Positions 51,400 to 60,209 of a stretch of 64,000 bases of DNA are shown here, one piece after another. How positions within the stretch are numbered: the stretch's first letter is position 1; every line of letters starts with the position of its first letter. The DNA is from a bacterium (lineage in GTDB: Bacteria > Myxococcota > UBA727 > JAUIJE01): contig JAUIJE010000008.1 in assembly GCA_030431455.1 (NCBI GenBank), positions 305,929 through 369,928 on the forward strand, given 5' to 3'. Below the pieces are notes generated by a model that saw only the letters and a list, made by a program, of their open reading frames with translations, did not search any database and was not told the DNA's origin. A program made the position numbers and the translations under genes.

Positions 51400-53465
51400 C
51401 CCCCCGCCGTCGCTCCTCGCTGTACCTGGTCGCGGCCATCGGGCTCGGCCTGCTCGCCGCGGCCCCGGACTCGCGGCTGCGGGAGGGCAGCCCCGACGAC
51501 GACCAAGCCGACGGGGCCCGGCACGGGTACGGGGGACAAGATCCGCTACAGCCCCAAACCGTCGTCTACTACAACGCCCGCATCGCCCTGCGCGAACAGC
51601 GCTACCAGGACGTGCTCAAGCTTTGGCTGTTGCACAACAGCCTCACCGACCGGGGCGAAGAGCCGGTCCACGACGGCGACTTTCGGTCCGCGGTGTGGGC
51701 GGCGGTGGCCGCGGCGGGGCTTTGCCACGACGGGCTCCGGGCCGACGACGGCCCCGACGGGGTGGGCCTGTGGCCGCTGGCGATCCACAACTGGCTGACC
51801 AAGAGCAGCTCGCGCCAACCTGCGCCCCCGCAGCCGCGCTCGTTCAACTCATTCAAGACTGGCTTTCAGCAGCGCCTGGTGTCTCTGCGCGATGTGCTCA
51901 GCGCCGACGAGCTGCGCGGCATCCGGTTTGTGCGGCGCGATTGCACCCGGCCGTACCTCGCGCTGGCCTGGCTCGACACGCCCCATTGGCTCGACCTCGA
52001 CGACCGGCTGAGCGTGGGCATCATGATGCGCGACCTCGTCGAGAAAGCCCAAGTGACATTGCAGCACGAGCGGGTGCGGGGCCAGGTGGTGTTGGAGACG
52101 AGGCTGTTCGACATCGACGTGGCCCTCGCCCGGCTGGCGAAGTCCAAGGCCCGACGGGAATCGGGCTTGCTCGCCCGCGCGGCCAAGGCCACCGGGGTGT
52201 CGGAGTCGGCCATGACCCTGATGCGCCAACGCCGCGATGAGGACGTCAAGGCGTCGCAGTACACCGCGCTGCTGCGCAACTGTCTCGACTGGAGCACCAT
52301 GGATTGGTTCTCGCTGAACCAGAACCGCCGCTTGGCCCTGTTTCGTGAATCCATTGACACCTACGCGGATCAGAAGGACATGCACGACGGCCTCGCCCGC
52401 ACGATCTTGGGCAACATCGACGTGCTCATCGAGCGCAAGGACGGCGCCGAGTTGAACCAATGGCTCGGCTTCGCCGGCCGCCGCCCCAAGCCCGACGACG
52501 ACGAGAACACCCTGCCCCAGCGCGAAGCCCAGCTCGCCCTCCGCGAGCGCCTGCTCGACGCCATCGCGTTGTCGGACCGGGGCGAACGCCTCCTCGCGCT
52601 CGAGCCGAGCACCGGCTTTCGCGAGCGGGGGGTCATCGCGCTGCGGCGGGCCACCGATGCGCTGATCCGGGGCAAGACCACCGACGCGATGCGCAACTTC
52701 GCGATGTCGATGCAGCTCTCCGAGGAATCCCGGGCCGGCACCGCGACCCATCACCTGGCCAAGCGCTGGTTCGCCTATGTGCTCAGCCATCACGCCGCCA
52801 ACGAGGAGGCGATGGGGGTGCTGCGCGAGTTCGTCTCGCCCATCGATCGCAACGAGCTGCTCGAGATTCTGCTCTGGCGCGCGGCGTTCCACGCGGATGC
52901 AGAATCATTTGAACGCGTGGTGCGCGAGACCCGCAAAGGCGGCTCCCTGGATTTCCGCGTCCGGTTGTTGCGGCCCTTGAGTCAGGGGGACGTGGGCAAG
53001 ATGTGGAACCAAAGCCGGGTGGAGTTCAAAGACCGGCCCCGGGGTTTGTACAAGTTCATCGAGCGGCTCACCGACGAGCTCGCCACCGAGACCCTCGACG
53101 TGCGCCGCGCCAACCGGGTGACCCTGACCCTCGCCCAGCAGGTCTTGGCCGAGGCCGCCCAAGGGGCGCACAAAGGCCTGCGGCGTCGCATGGACGAACA
53201 AGGACTGCGCATCCAATCTCTCCTCGACGGACTGGACGCGTTTGACGAGTCCATCGCTGGCCGGGTGCAAGCCGCCGCGCCCGGCGCCCCCGCCTACGCC
53301 GGGAGCGTTCGACTCGCGCCGGTGGATCCGCTTCCTTGGCCCTTTGCTGTGCCATTGGTCAAGGCCCCGTCGCCCTTCACCCCCATCATGCTGACCCCCA
53401 TCGAGTGGCTCGACGACGACGGCCACCGGGTGTTCGGTTGGCACCTGCACGAAAAAGGCGCCTGA
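51396..53465 (+). CDS. Large helical-repeat exported protein of the motor-like operon
   Basis: 689 residues. TTG 51396 overlaps the barrel stop, just as at 43578. A signal anchor (YLVAAIGLGLLAAAPDS) is followed by a long helical protein with TPR/HEAT-like pairs (YYNARIALREQRYQDVLKLWLLHN; RNFAMSMQLSEESRAG; HLAKRWFAYVLSHHAANEEA). It ends with a Pro-rich segment (RLAPVDPLPWPFAVPLVKAP). It may be a periplasmic scaffold that spans between stator and outer-membrane parts. I do not recognise a family. Confidence 0.72.
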   Translation: MTPRRRSSLYLVAAIGLGLLAAAPDSRLREGSPDDDQADGARHGYGGQDPLQPQTVVYYNARIALREQRYQDVLKLWLLHNSLTDRGEEPVHDGDFRSAVWAAVAAAGLCHDGLRADDGPDGVGLWPLAIHNWLTKSSSRQPAPPQPRSFNSFKTGFQQRLVSLRDVLSADELRGIRFVRRDCTRPYLALAWLDTPHWLDLDDRLSVGIMMRDLVEKAQVTLQHERVRGQVVLETRLFDIDVALARLAKSKARRESGLLARAAKATGVSESAMTLMRQRRDEDVKASQYTALLRNCLDWSTMDWFSLNQNRRLALFRESIDTYADQKDMHDGLARTILGNIDVLIERKDGAELNQWLGFAGRRPKPDDDENTLPQREAQLALRERLLDAIALSDRGERLLALEPSTGFRERGVIALRRATDALIRGKTTDAMRNFAMSMQLSEESRAGTATHHLAKRWFAYVLSHHAANEEAMGVLREFVSPIDRNELLEILLWRAAFHADAESFERVVRETRKGGSLDFRVRLLRPLSQGDVGKMWNQSRVEFKDRPRGLYKFIERLTDELATETLDVRRANRVTLTLAQQVLAEAAQGAHKGLRRRMDEQGLRIQSLLDGLDAFDESIAGRVQAAAPGAPAYAGSVRLAPVDPLPWPFAVPLVKAPSPFTPIMLTPIEWLDDDGHRVFGWHLHEKGA

Positions 53466-54106
53466 TGAACCGCGTCGACAAACGTGCCCTGCGACAACAA
53501 CTCCGCCAACAGGCCCGGGCGGCCAAGGCCCGCCTCGCCGCGGACAAAGAACGGTGGCAGCAAAACCCCGCCGTGGCCGCGGCCCTGGCCCGAAAGAAAG
53601 CGCGCCGGCGACGACGACAGCTCGCGGCCTTGCTGGTGTTGCTGTTGCTGCTGCTGTTGCGCTTTGACTGCGACTGCGCCGGGGCGCCGCCCCCGGTGGG
53701 CCCCACCGTCGAGGTCGTGGCCGTCGAGCCCCCGCCCCCCATCCCGGACAAGCCGCCGCTCAAAGGCAAGCTCAAGCCCAAAAAGCGCCCGCCCGTCGAG
53801 GTCAAACCCCCCGCGCCCCCCTCGTGGCTCGACCAGTTCCGCCTGCAGGTCGCGGCCCGGAGCCCGACGCTGTCCGCGTGCTTCAACGGCACCGAGAAGC
53901 CAGGGGCCATGCGCTACTCGGGCTTGGTCCACGCCCGGACGGGCAAGGTGTCCGAGTCCGAGGTCGAGCCGGTGTTCCGCGGGGTGAGCCTGACCGAGAG
54001 CCAACACGCGTGTCTGATCCAGGGCCTGACCGCCAAACGCTACGTGCTCGACGAACCCGACCCCGACGCCCCCGCGCGGCGGGTCAGCTTGATCTTCGAG
54101 TTCTGA
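53465..54106 (+). CDS. TonB/AgmX-like transducer, last gene of the operon
   Basis: 213 residues. A basic cytoplasmic head (ARKKARRRRRQLAALL) leads into a membrane helix (~54-70), then a Pro/Lys-rich periplasmic stretch (PPPPIPDKPPLKGKLKPKK). The C-terminal domain (~120-213) has LSACFNGTEKPGAMRYSGLV and HACLIQGLTAKRY, the pattern of the AgmX/PglI C-terminal domain, which is linked to myxobacterial gliding and transport. It would bridge the inner-membrane motor and the outer-membrane proteins. It overlaps the previous stop by 1 base. Confidence 0.78.
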   Translation: MNRVDKRALRQQLRQQARAAKARLAADKERWQQNPAVAAALARKKARRRRRQLAALLVLLLLLLLRFDCDCAGAPPPVGPTVEVVAVEPPPPIPDKPPLKGKLKPKKRPPVEVKPPAPPSWLDQFRLQVAARSPTLSACFNGTEKPGAMRYSGLVHARTGKVSESEVEPVFRGVSLTESQHACLIQGLTAKRYVLDEPDPDAPARRVSLIFEF

Positions 54107-54130
54107 ATCCTTGCCGGGGGCGTTCCTCCC

Positions 54131-54360
54131 CCGCCCCACTCACGGCTCGCCGCAGCGTGGGGCGGCCATTCCGAAGGAATGGCCCAAGCGACACGAAGCG
54201 TTGCCACCCCACCCCCTCGAATCCTCCAGGGACCTCCGGTCCGTCGGGTTCGCGGTCGCATCCTTCGGATGCGACGCGCTGATGTGGGGTTCTCCTTGCA
54301 GTGACATCGGCGGGTGGCCAGGGTGGCGCGAAACCCGACCGAGCCAGCCGGCGGTTTCGC
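54131..54360. repeat. Cluster of four hairpins after the motor-like operon
   Basis: Four perfect inverted repeats occupy the 287-base gap. CCGCCCCAC/GTGGGGCGG lies at 54131-54165. GGCCATTCC-GAA-GGAATGGCC is at 54164-54184, GTCGCATCC-TTC-GGATGCGAC at 54255-54275 and GCGAAACC/GGTTTCGC at 54328-54360. None is followed by a clear T-run on +. They may act together as a terminator or RNA stabiliser, or be copies of a small repeat element. The rest of the gap has no gene. Confidence 0.8.
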
Positions 54361-54393
54361 TCGTTTCACCGGCAGCAAAACCATGGAGGGCAC

Positions 54394-54717
54394 ATGCTGT
54401 TCGGACGGATGATGGGACTGTTGTTGGTGTTGATCGGCTCGACGCTGGGCTTTTGGGCGTATCTGATGCTGGACGCCACCGGGGCGACCTTCCGGCTGCT
54501 CGCGGCGGGGCCGGGGATCGCCGCCGCGGGGGTGGCGCTGTTGTTCGCCCCGGGGCGCGCCGTGACATTGGAACAGATGCGCAACGCACCCGAGCGGGAC
54601 CGGGCCGGCCTGGCGCAGGCGGTGTTTGCCGACGCGCCGATGGGCCACAAGGTGGCGTGGGGGGTGGCCGGTGCGGTGGGCACCGTGGTCGGTTTGATCG
54701 GATTTGATCTCGTGTGA
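54394..54717 (+). CDS. Small membrane protein with two to three helices
   Basis: 107 residues. Hydrophobic helices lie at ~6-28 (MGLLLVLIGSTLGFWAYLMLD), ~33-50 and ~85-105 (VAGAVGTVVGLIGFDLV). A short polar stretch near 55-75 contains ERDRAGLAQAVF. SD GGAGG (54385-54389) supports ATG 54394; a longer frame upstream has poor coding character. I do not recognise a family. Confidence 0.7.
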   Translation: MLFGRMMGLLLVLIGSTLGFWAYLMLDATGATFRLLAAGPGIAAAGVALLFAPGRAVTLEQMRNAPERDRAGLAQAVFADAPMGHKVAWGVAGAVGTVVGLIGFDLV

Positions 54718-54812
54718 TCGAGTTTGGCCTCGCGTGATCGGGGGCGATGCCCGCGACAAGCGTGCGCAAAGCGGCCGTCCAGGCCGCTTTTTCTGTTCTG
54801 GGCAGCAGGTGG

Positions 54813-54842
54813 TTGACATGTGACCTTTTGGTCACCTATTGT
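54813..54842 (+). promoter_or_regulatory. ArsR operon promoter with embedded operator
   Basis: -35 TTGACA (54813-54818), 18-base spacer, -10 TATTGT (54837-54842). Inside the spacer is the perfect palindrome GTGACC-TTTT-GGTCAC (54820-54835). The predicted mRNA start falls on ATG 54849. A repressor bound here would block polymerase. Confidence 0.85.
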
Positions 54843-54848
54843 GACGGC

Positions 54849-55166
54849 ATGGACGAGGAGCTGGTGTTCAAGGCCTTGGCCGACGCCTCGCGGCGGCACC
54901 TGCTGGACGCATTGTTCGTGCGAGATGGGCAAAGTCTCGGCGAGCTCGAAGACGGCTTAGACATGACCCGCTTTGGGGTGATGAAGCACCTGCGCCTGCT
55001 CGAAGAGGCCGGCTTGGTGGTCACCAAAAAAGAGGGCCGACGGAAGCTTCACTTTCTGAATCCCGTCCCCATCCGGCTCATCCACGACCGGTGGATCGAC
55101 AAGTTCACCGAGCGGCGCGTCGCGGCGCTCACCGACCTCAAGCAAGAATTGGAGAAGAGCGCATGA
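54849..55166 (+). CDS. ArsR-family winged-helix regulator
   Basis: 105 residues. The winged helix is MDEELVFKALADASRRHLLDALFV, then LGELEDGLDMTRFGVMKHLRLLEEAGLV and KLHFLNPVPI. There is no metal-binding Cys cluster, as in the ArsR group paired with SRPBCC proteins. A palindromic site in its own promoter suggests autoregulation. ATG 54849 sits on the predicted mRNA start (leaderless). The next gene overlaps its stop by 4 bases. Confidence 0.92.
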   Translation: MDEELVFKALADASRRHLLDALFVRDGQSLGELEDGLDMTRFGVMKHLRLLEEAGLVVTKKEGRRKLHFLNPVPIRLIHDRWIDKFTERRVAALTDLKQELEKSA

Positions 55167-55660
55167 CCCAAGCCACCACCCACGTGTTTCAGGTGTACAT
55201 CAAAGCCAGCCCCGAGAAGATTTGGACCGCCATCACCGACCCCGCGTGGAATCAGAGGTACGGCTACGGCGCGCCGTCGTTCTACGAGCTGAAAGCGGGC
55301 GGGGCCTACAAAGCCGAGCCCAGCGCGGAGATGCAGCAGCACGCGCCGGGCATGCCCAACCCCATGATCGACGGCGAGGTGATCGAGGCCGACCCGCCGC
55401 ACAAGCTGGTCCAGACCTACCGGTTCTTGTTCTCCCCCGACAACGAGAAGGAGGGCTTCACCAAGCTCACCTGGGAGATCAAGGACACCGGCGCGGGCTT
55501 TTCGCAGCTCACCGTGACCCACAACGTCGAAGGGGCGCCGATGATGGCCCGCGCGATCAAGAGCGACTTCTCGTTCGATGGCGGCGGCGGCTGGGCCTTT
55601 ATCCTCAACGACCTCAAGACCCTGCTGGAGACCGGCACCTCGTTGGGCAAGGCCGCGTAG
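55163..55660 (+). CDS. SRPBCC (AHSA1-like) domain protein
   Basis: 165 residues. The START/Bet v1-like fold is shown by HVFQVYIKASPEKIWTAITDPAWNQRY at the start, a middle YELKAGGAYKAEP, and a long C-terminal helix (GGWAFILNDLKTLLETG). Members bind hydrophobic ligands. An ArsR gene directly upstream is the usual arrangement. It overlaps that gene by 4 bases and has no signal peptide. Confidence 0.92.
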   Translation: MTQATTHVFQVYIKASPEKIWTAITDPAWNQRYGYGAPSFYELKAGGAYKAEPSAEMQQHAPGMPNPMIDGEVIEADPPHKLVQTYRFLFSPDNEKEGFTKLTWEIKDTGAGFSQLTVTHNVEGAPMMARAIKSDFSFDGGGGWAFILNDLKTLLETGTSLGKAA

Positions 55661-55748
55661 GCCGCTCCCCGAGCCGCCGGCCCCAACAATGGATAGGCAG
55701 CGCCCGCGACCTCGCGGGCGTCTGCTTTTCCGCGGCGGGGATTTTAAC

Positions 55749-55763
55749 TGGAACAATATTCCA
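55749..55763. promoter_or_regulatory. Palindromic site before the acyl-CoA ligase gene
   Basis: TGGAA-CAATA-TTCCA, 30 bases upstream of ATG 55793, with the -10-like TATGGT at 55781-55786. The palindrome is A/T-rich against a GC-rich background and is placed where a fatty-acid regulator (TetR-type) would act. The binder is not in the window. Confidence 0.55.
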
Positions 55764-55792
55764 TTTCTGTTTCCCGCGCTATGGTCCGGCCC

Positions 55793-57640
55793 ATGAGCAC
55801 GATCCCCCAGCCGCTGAACGGCCTGCCCTCCCTCGCCGCCCTCACCCACGAACGCATCAAGGCGACCCCCGACACCGAGGCGTTCCGCATCCGCCGCGGC
55901 AATGCTTATGTGGCGCTGACCTGGCGCGATGTCGCCCCGCGCCTGGAGGCCATCGCCGCCGGGCTGCTCACCGCCAAGGTGAAGCTCGCCCCCGGGGAGA
56001 AGATCACCCTGATGGGCAACGCGGGCATGGATTGGATCCTGTGCGATTTCGCCGGCTTGTCTGTGTCGCTCTCCACCGTTCCGGTGTACGCGTCGCTGTT
56101 GCCCCCCGAGGTCGCGTTCATGCACGCCGACACCGGGGCCCGGCTGGTGGTCGTCGACGACAAGGCCCAGCTCGACAAGCTCCGCGAAATCCAAGGCGGG
56201 ACCACGTTCCGCGACCGCACCATCAGCAAAGATGACATCAAGGTCGAGCACGTGGTGGTGATCAACCCCGCCGGGCTCGACCCCGCCGACGACTGGGAGA
56301 GCCTGGCCGACCTCGAGGCGCGGGGCAAAGCCGCCCTCGCCGACACCGCCGACGAGCGGAAGAAGCGCCGCGAGACCCCGGTGCGCGACGAGCTCGCCAC
56401 CCTCACCTACACCTCGGGCACCACCGGCGTCCCCAAAGGGGTGATGCAGACACATGGCAACATGCTGGCCATGCTCGAATCGAGCGCGGCCATCGACATC
56501 TTTCCCCCCGCGGTGTGCGCCAACGGGTTCTTCCTGTTCTTGCCCCCCGCGCACAGCTTCGGGCGCCTGGTCGAGCTCGCGGGGCCGTTCTTCGGCGCGC
56601 CGCTGGTGATCTCGTCGGTGAAGACCCTGGTCGAGGACCTCGGGCTGTCGCGTCCCGGCTTTTTCCCCAGCGCGCCGCGGGTGTTCGAAAAGATGATGGC
56701 CAAGATCGAGGGCGCGGTCGAGCAGGCCCCCGCGGTGCGCCAAGCGCTGTTCAAGTGGGCCCTCTCCGTCGGGGAGCAGACCATTGACGCCCGGTCGCGG
56801 GGCCAAAAGCCCCCGTTGCCGGTTCGGGTCCAGCGCCGGGTCGCGCGCAAGCTGGTGTGGGTAAAGCTCCAAGCCCGGCTCGGCCTCGACCGGGCCGGCC
56901 TGCTGCTGTCCGGTTCAGCTCCATTGTCTCCGGCGGTGCACAAGTTCTTTTTGTCCATCGGGCTCGACCTCGTCGAGGCCTACGGCCTGACCGAGACCTG
57001 CCCGGGGCTGACCACCAACCACCCCCAACGTTTTCGGCTCGCCACCGTGGGCCAAGCCTTCCCCGGCGTCACCCTGCGCATCGCCGAGGACGGCGAGATC
57101 CAAGCCCGCGGCCCCAACATCACCAGCGGCTACCTCAACCGCCCCGATGCCACCGCAGAGGCGTTCGCGGACGACGGATGGTTCATGACCGGTGACCTCG
57201 GGGCCCTCGACGCCGACGGCTTTTTGCGCATCACCGGGCGCAAAAAAGAACTGATCAAGACCTCGGGGGGCAAATACGTCGCCCCCGCCAAGATCGAAGA
57301 ACGCATCAAGCGCCACCGCCTGGTGCAAGAAGCGGTGGTGATCGGCGACGGGCACAACTACTGCGTCTGCCTCATTTCCCTCGACGACGAGGAGCTCGCC
57401 GACTGGGCCCAGCACGAGGGCCACAAAGACCCGGTGGCGGCGGCCGAGCCCGTGATCCGCGCCCACATCGAAGAGGTCAACAAGGACCTCGCGAGCTTCG
57501 AGACCATGAAGGACTTCCGCTTCACCGGCGAGATGCTCAGCGTGGAAAACCAGATGCTCACCGCGAGCCTCAAGGTGCGCCGCAAGCCCGTGGCCGAACG
57601 CTACGCCGCGCTGATCGACGAGATGTACAAACGGAAATAG
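55793..57640 (+). CDS. Long-chain acyl-CoA ligase (AMP-forming)
   Basis: 615 residues. The AMP-binding motif is LTYTSGTTGVPKGVMQTH. The A5-type motif is VEAYGLTETCPG. The A7-A8 region is WFMTGDLGALDADGFLRITGRKKELIKTSGGKYVAPAKIEE. The LVEAYGLTET and long insertion fit the FadD15-like long-chain group. It activates fatty acids to acyl-CoA for breakdown or lipid synthesis. An ATG at 55781 lies 12 bases upstream in frame and coincides with the -10-like TATGGT, so ATG 55793 is preferred (leaderless). Confidence 0.94.
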   Translation: MSTIPQPLNGLPSLAALTHERIKATPDTEAFRIRRGNAYVALTWRDVAPRLEAIAAGLLTAKVKLAPGEKITLMGNAGMDWILCDFAGLSVSLSTVPVYASLLPPEVAFMHADTGARLVVVDDKAQLDKLREIQGGTTFRDRTISKDDIKVEHVVVINPAGLDPADDWESLADLEARGKAALADTADERKKRRETPVRDELATLTYTSGTTGVPKGVMQTHGNMLAMLESSAAIDIFPPAVCANGFFLFLPPAHSFGRLVELAGPFFGAPLVISSVKTLVEDLGLSRPGFFPSAPRVFEKMMAKIEGAVEQAPAVRQALFKWALSVGEQTIDARSRGQKPPLPVRVQRRVARKLVWVKLQARLGLDRAGLLLSGSAPLSPAVHKFFLSIGLDLVEAYGLTETCPGLTTNHPQRFRLATVGQAFPGVTLRIAEDGEIQARGPNITSGYLNRPDATAEAFADDGWFMTGDLGALDADGFLRITGRKKELIKTSGGKYVAPAKIEERIKRHRLVQEAVVIGDGHNYCVCLISLDDEELADWAQHEGHKDPVAAAEPVIRAHIEEVNKDLASFETMKDFRFTGEMLSVENQMLTASLKVRRKPVAERYAALIDEMYKRK

Positions 57641-57641
57641 C

Positions 57642-57676
57642 GCCCCACGGGCGCCATTCCTCGAGACCCGATCGGG
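57642..57676. terminator. Possible convergent terminator region
   Basis: GCGCCC-CAC-GGGCGC follows the stop of the ligase gene, and GACCCG-AT-CGGGTC lies just before the stop of the minus-strand gene. Neither has a T-run, so this is a weak call for a shared stop region. Confidence 0.35.
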
Positions 57677-59005
57677 TCACTTCTTCGGCGCGCTGCTCCC
57701 GACCCCGCCGACCTTGGCCGAGGCCACCGCCACCGCGTCGTCCACTGACATTTGGTGCAGCCACACCGGGCTGTCCGCTTTCACATCGTCGGCCCGCTGG
57801 GGCAGACCAAAGATCGAACGAATTTTGTTGGCTCGCGTCTGCTGTGGCTTGATGTCCGCCTCCACCGCGTTGCGGTCGATCAACACCCGCTCGCCGTAGT
57901 GTTTGGACCAGGCCGCGCTCACCGGCAGCTTGAACTTGCCGGTCTTGTTGCCGCCACTGTCCTCGTGCAGCCACTCGGCCTCGTCTTCCATGTCCGCGAA
58001 CTGGATCTTCGCGTCCCCCTGGGCCTCGTAGTAGGTCGCGTCGATGCCGCCGAACAAGAAGTTGTTCTTGAGCAGCAAAGGCTCCCCACCGGATTTCATC
58101 ACGTTGAACCGATCCGAGAACAGGATGGCGTTGTTCTCCGCGGTGACGAGCACATCGTCGTCGACCTTCAGGCCGTTGCCCGAGAAGCTCGACACGTAGG
58201 CGTCGTACTTCCAGGTGAACGCAATGGTGTTGTTCTTGACCGTAATTTGGCCCTGGTTGTCCTTGCCCCGGTAGCTGGTGGCCGCGTAGATGCCGGTCCC
58301 GGTGCAGTTGACCACCGCGTTGTTCTCGATGGTGACCTTGCTGTTGGCGTAGGCCTGCACGGTGAGCGCGCCTTGGGTGGGCGCGCTGTTCAGCACAATG
58401 TTATTGCGAACGGTGACCTTCCAGCCCTCGTTCTTGCCGAAGTTGGGACCCTTGCCGAGACCGATGCGCAACGCGCCCCGGTCGGGGGTGGGGTTCTCGC
58501 CCGTCCGCGGGTTTGCTTTGCGGGCGATCATCAGCTTCTTGTCGGTCTTGTAGCGATTCTGCGGGCCCTGATCGATCACGAGGCCGTCGATGACGATGGG
58601 GGGCATCTCCTTGTCGGTGTATTTGCCGAGGTCCAGCTCCAGGCGCGGCTCGGGTTTGTAGTTCTTGCTCTTGTTGTCGCCGGTGAGAATGGTCTTCGTC
58701 GCCCCCCAGGGGTCGCGCTTGGCGAACGCCTCGTCGTAGCCCCCGATGATGCTCACCGGCACGGTGATCGAGTCGAACCCGCGATCGCCCTTGCTGGTGT
58801 ACACGCCCCCCGCGATGTGAACGACATCGCCCGCCTTCAGCTTGCTCGCGATGTTGCCGAGGTCTTTGGCCGGCTTCTCTTTGGAGCCCTTCTTGCCTTT
58901 GCCTTTGGTCACCGACACGTACCAGTCGCGGGCTTGGGCGTCGGGGATGCCCCCGGCGAGGGCAAAACAAAGAACAAACGCAGACAGCGAAAAGGCAAAG
59001 CGCAT
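57677..59005 (-). CDS. Exported right-handed beta-helix-like protein
   Basis: 442 residues. The signal peptide FSLSAFVLCFALAGGIPDAQA is followed by a Lys-rich stretch. About ten parallel beta-helix turns follow, with repeated NN-type units (VTVRNNIVLNSAP, VTIENNAVVNCTGTGIYAA, ITVKNNTIAFTW, VTAENNAILFSD). The layout fits a pectate-lyase-like fold, but no catalytic residues are recognisable. The C-terminal part has DDAVAVASAKVGGVGSSAPKK. It is probably secreted; its substrate is unknown. Confidence 0.82.
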   Translation of the reverse strand: MRFAFSLSAFVLCFALAGGIPDAQARDWYVSVTKGKGKKGSKEKPAKDLGNIASKLKAGDVVHIAGGVYTSKGDRGFDSITVPVSIIGGYDEAFAKRDPWGATKTILTGDNKSKNYKPEPRLELDLGKYTDKEMPPIVIDGLVIDQGPQNRYKTDKKLMIARKANPRTGENPTPDRGALRIGLGKGPNFGKNEGWKVTVRNNIVLNSAPTQGALTVQAYANSKVTIENNAVVNCTGTGIYAATSYRGKDNQGQITVKNNTIAFTWKYDAYVSSFSGNGLKVDDDVLVTAENNAILFSDRFNVMKSGGEPLLLKNNFLFGGIDATYYEAQGDAKIQFADMEDEAEWLHEDSGGNKTGKFKLPVSAAWSKHYGERVLIDRNAVEADIKPQQTRANKIRSIFGLPQRADDVKADSPVWLHQMSVDDAVAVASAKVGGVGSSAPKK

Positions 59006-59149
59006 CGAGACCTCACGGCAAAAGTCGAGCGGGGAAGGTCGCACGACACCGCGCCGGGGGCCAAGCGGCCGGCGCCACACGCGTCCACGGTGTCGCCAGA
59101 AGGGGCGGGTCCGCGTACGCGCCGGTGGCCCCGGCCGCCACCAGCGCGG

Positions 59150-60130
59150 TCAATGCAACCGGGCGAGGGGCTTTTTCTTCACCACGCCCCCCACCGCGTC
59201 CTTCACCGAGGTCATGACCACGAACGCGTCGGGGTCGACGGCCTCGATCTCCGCCCGGAACCGGGCCAGCTCCAGCCGGGTGATCACGGTGTAGACGATG
59301 TTGATCGGCCGAAGCCGTTCCCCCCCGCCGTCGTAGCCTGTGGTCCCGAGGTACATCGTGCACCCCCGCCCCAGGGAGCCGGTGATGCGCCGCCGCACCG
59401 CTTCGCTGTGCGGGGTCACCACGGTGATGCCGATGTACTCCTCCATCCCGTCGATGACGAAGTCGACCGCCTTGGCCGCCACCGCGTAGGTCAGAACCGC
59501 GTACAGCGCGACCTCCACCGACATCACCACCGCGGCCACCGCGAAGATCCCCAAGTTGAACAACAGGATGATCGACCCGACGCTGAGCGCCGAGCGCCGG
59601 CTCAAAAAGATCGCCAAGACCTCGGTGCCGTCGAGGATGGCGCCACCGCGGATCGCCAGGCCGATGCCCCCACCGAGGAACATGCCCCCGAAGGCGGCCA
59701 CCAACAGCGGGTCGCGGGTCACCACCGGCAACGGCAACAGGGCGACGGCCAGCCCGAGGCCGACCACCCCCATCGCGCTTTTGGCCGCGAACCGGCGGCT
59801 GACCACGCCGCGGGCCAACACCAAAAACGGGAGGTTCACCAAGACGATCAACCACGCGACGGGCCAGCCGGTCACGACGTTGGTGATGAGCGAGATGCCG
59901 GTGACCCCCCCGTCGAGAAACCGGCTCGGCAACAAGAACGACTTCAGCCCGAAGGCCGCCACCCCCGCGCCGAGCAGAACCGACGCCACGTCGACGACGG
60001 CGTGCCGGATGCCCGCGCGAAGCGCCCGTCGACGGGCCCGCGGGGTGTCCTTCCCATCCGGCCCCGGCTCGGGCGGCGGGACGGCCCGAAGAATGCGCTG
60101 GACGATGGTTTGGGTGAAGAAAGGGTTCAT
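59150..60130 (-). CDS. YitT-family membrane protein
   Basis: 326 residues. Five membrane helices start near residue 48 (VLLGAGVAAFGLKSFLLP, then FLDGGVTGISLI; then LIVLVNLPFLVLA, GGMFLGGGIGLAIRGGAILDGTEVLA and VGSIILLFNLGIFAVAAVVM). A C-terminal DUF2179 domain (ITVVTPHSEAVRRRITGSLGRGCT...GY) follows. This is the YitT/DUF2179 layout. The function of the family is not established. It carries an N-terminal cytoplasmic extension of about 40 residues. Confidence 0.9.
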   Translation of the reverse strand: MNPFFTQTIVQRILRAVPPPEPGPDGKDTPRARRRALRAGIRHAVVDVASVLLGAGVAAFGLKSFLLPSRFLDGGVTGISLITNVVTGWPVAWLIVLVNLPFLVLARGVVSRRFAAKSAMGVVGLGLAVALLPLPVVTRDPLLVAAFGGMFLGGGIGLAIRGGAILDGTEVLAIFLSRRSALSVGSIILLFNLGIFAVAAVVMSVEVALYAVLTYAVAAKAVDFVIDGMEEYIGITVVTPHSEAVRRRITGSLGRGCTMYLGTTGYDGGGERLRPINIVYTVITRLELARFRAEIEAVDPDAFVVMTSVKDAVGGVVKKKPLARLH

Positions 60131-60209
60131 GCCGCTCCGCTGCGGACCGGGGGGACCGCGGTGACAGGTGGGTTGTGCGTGGGGTCGCCGGACCGGGACG
60201 ACCAACCGC

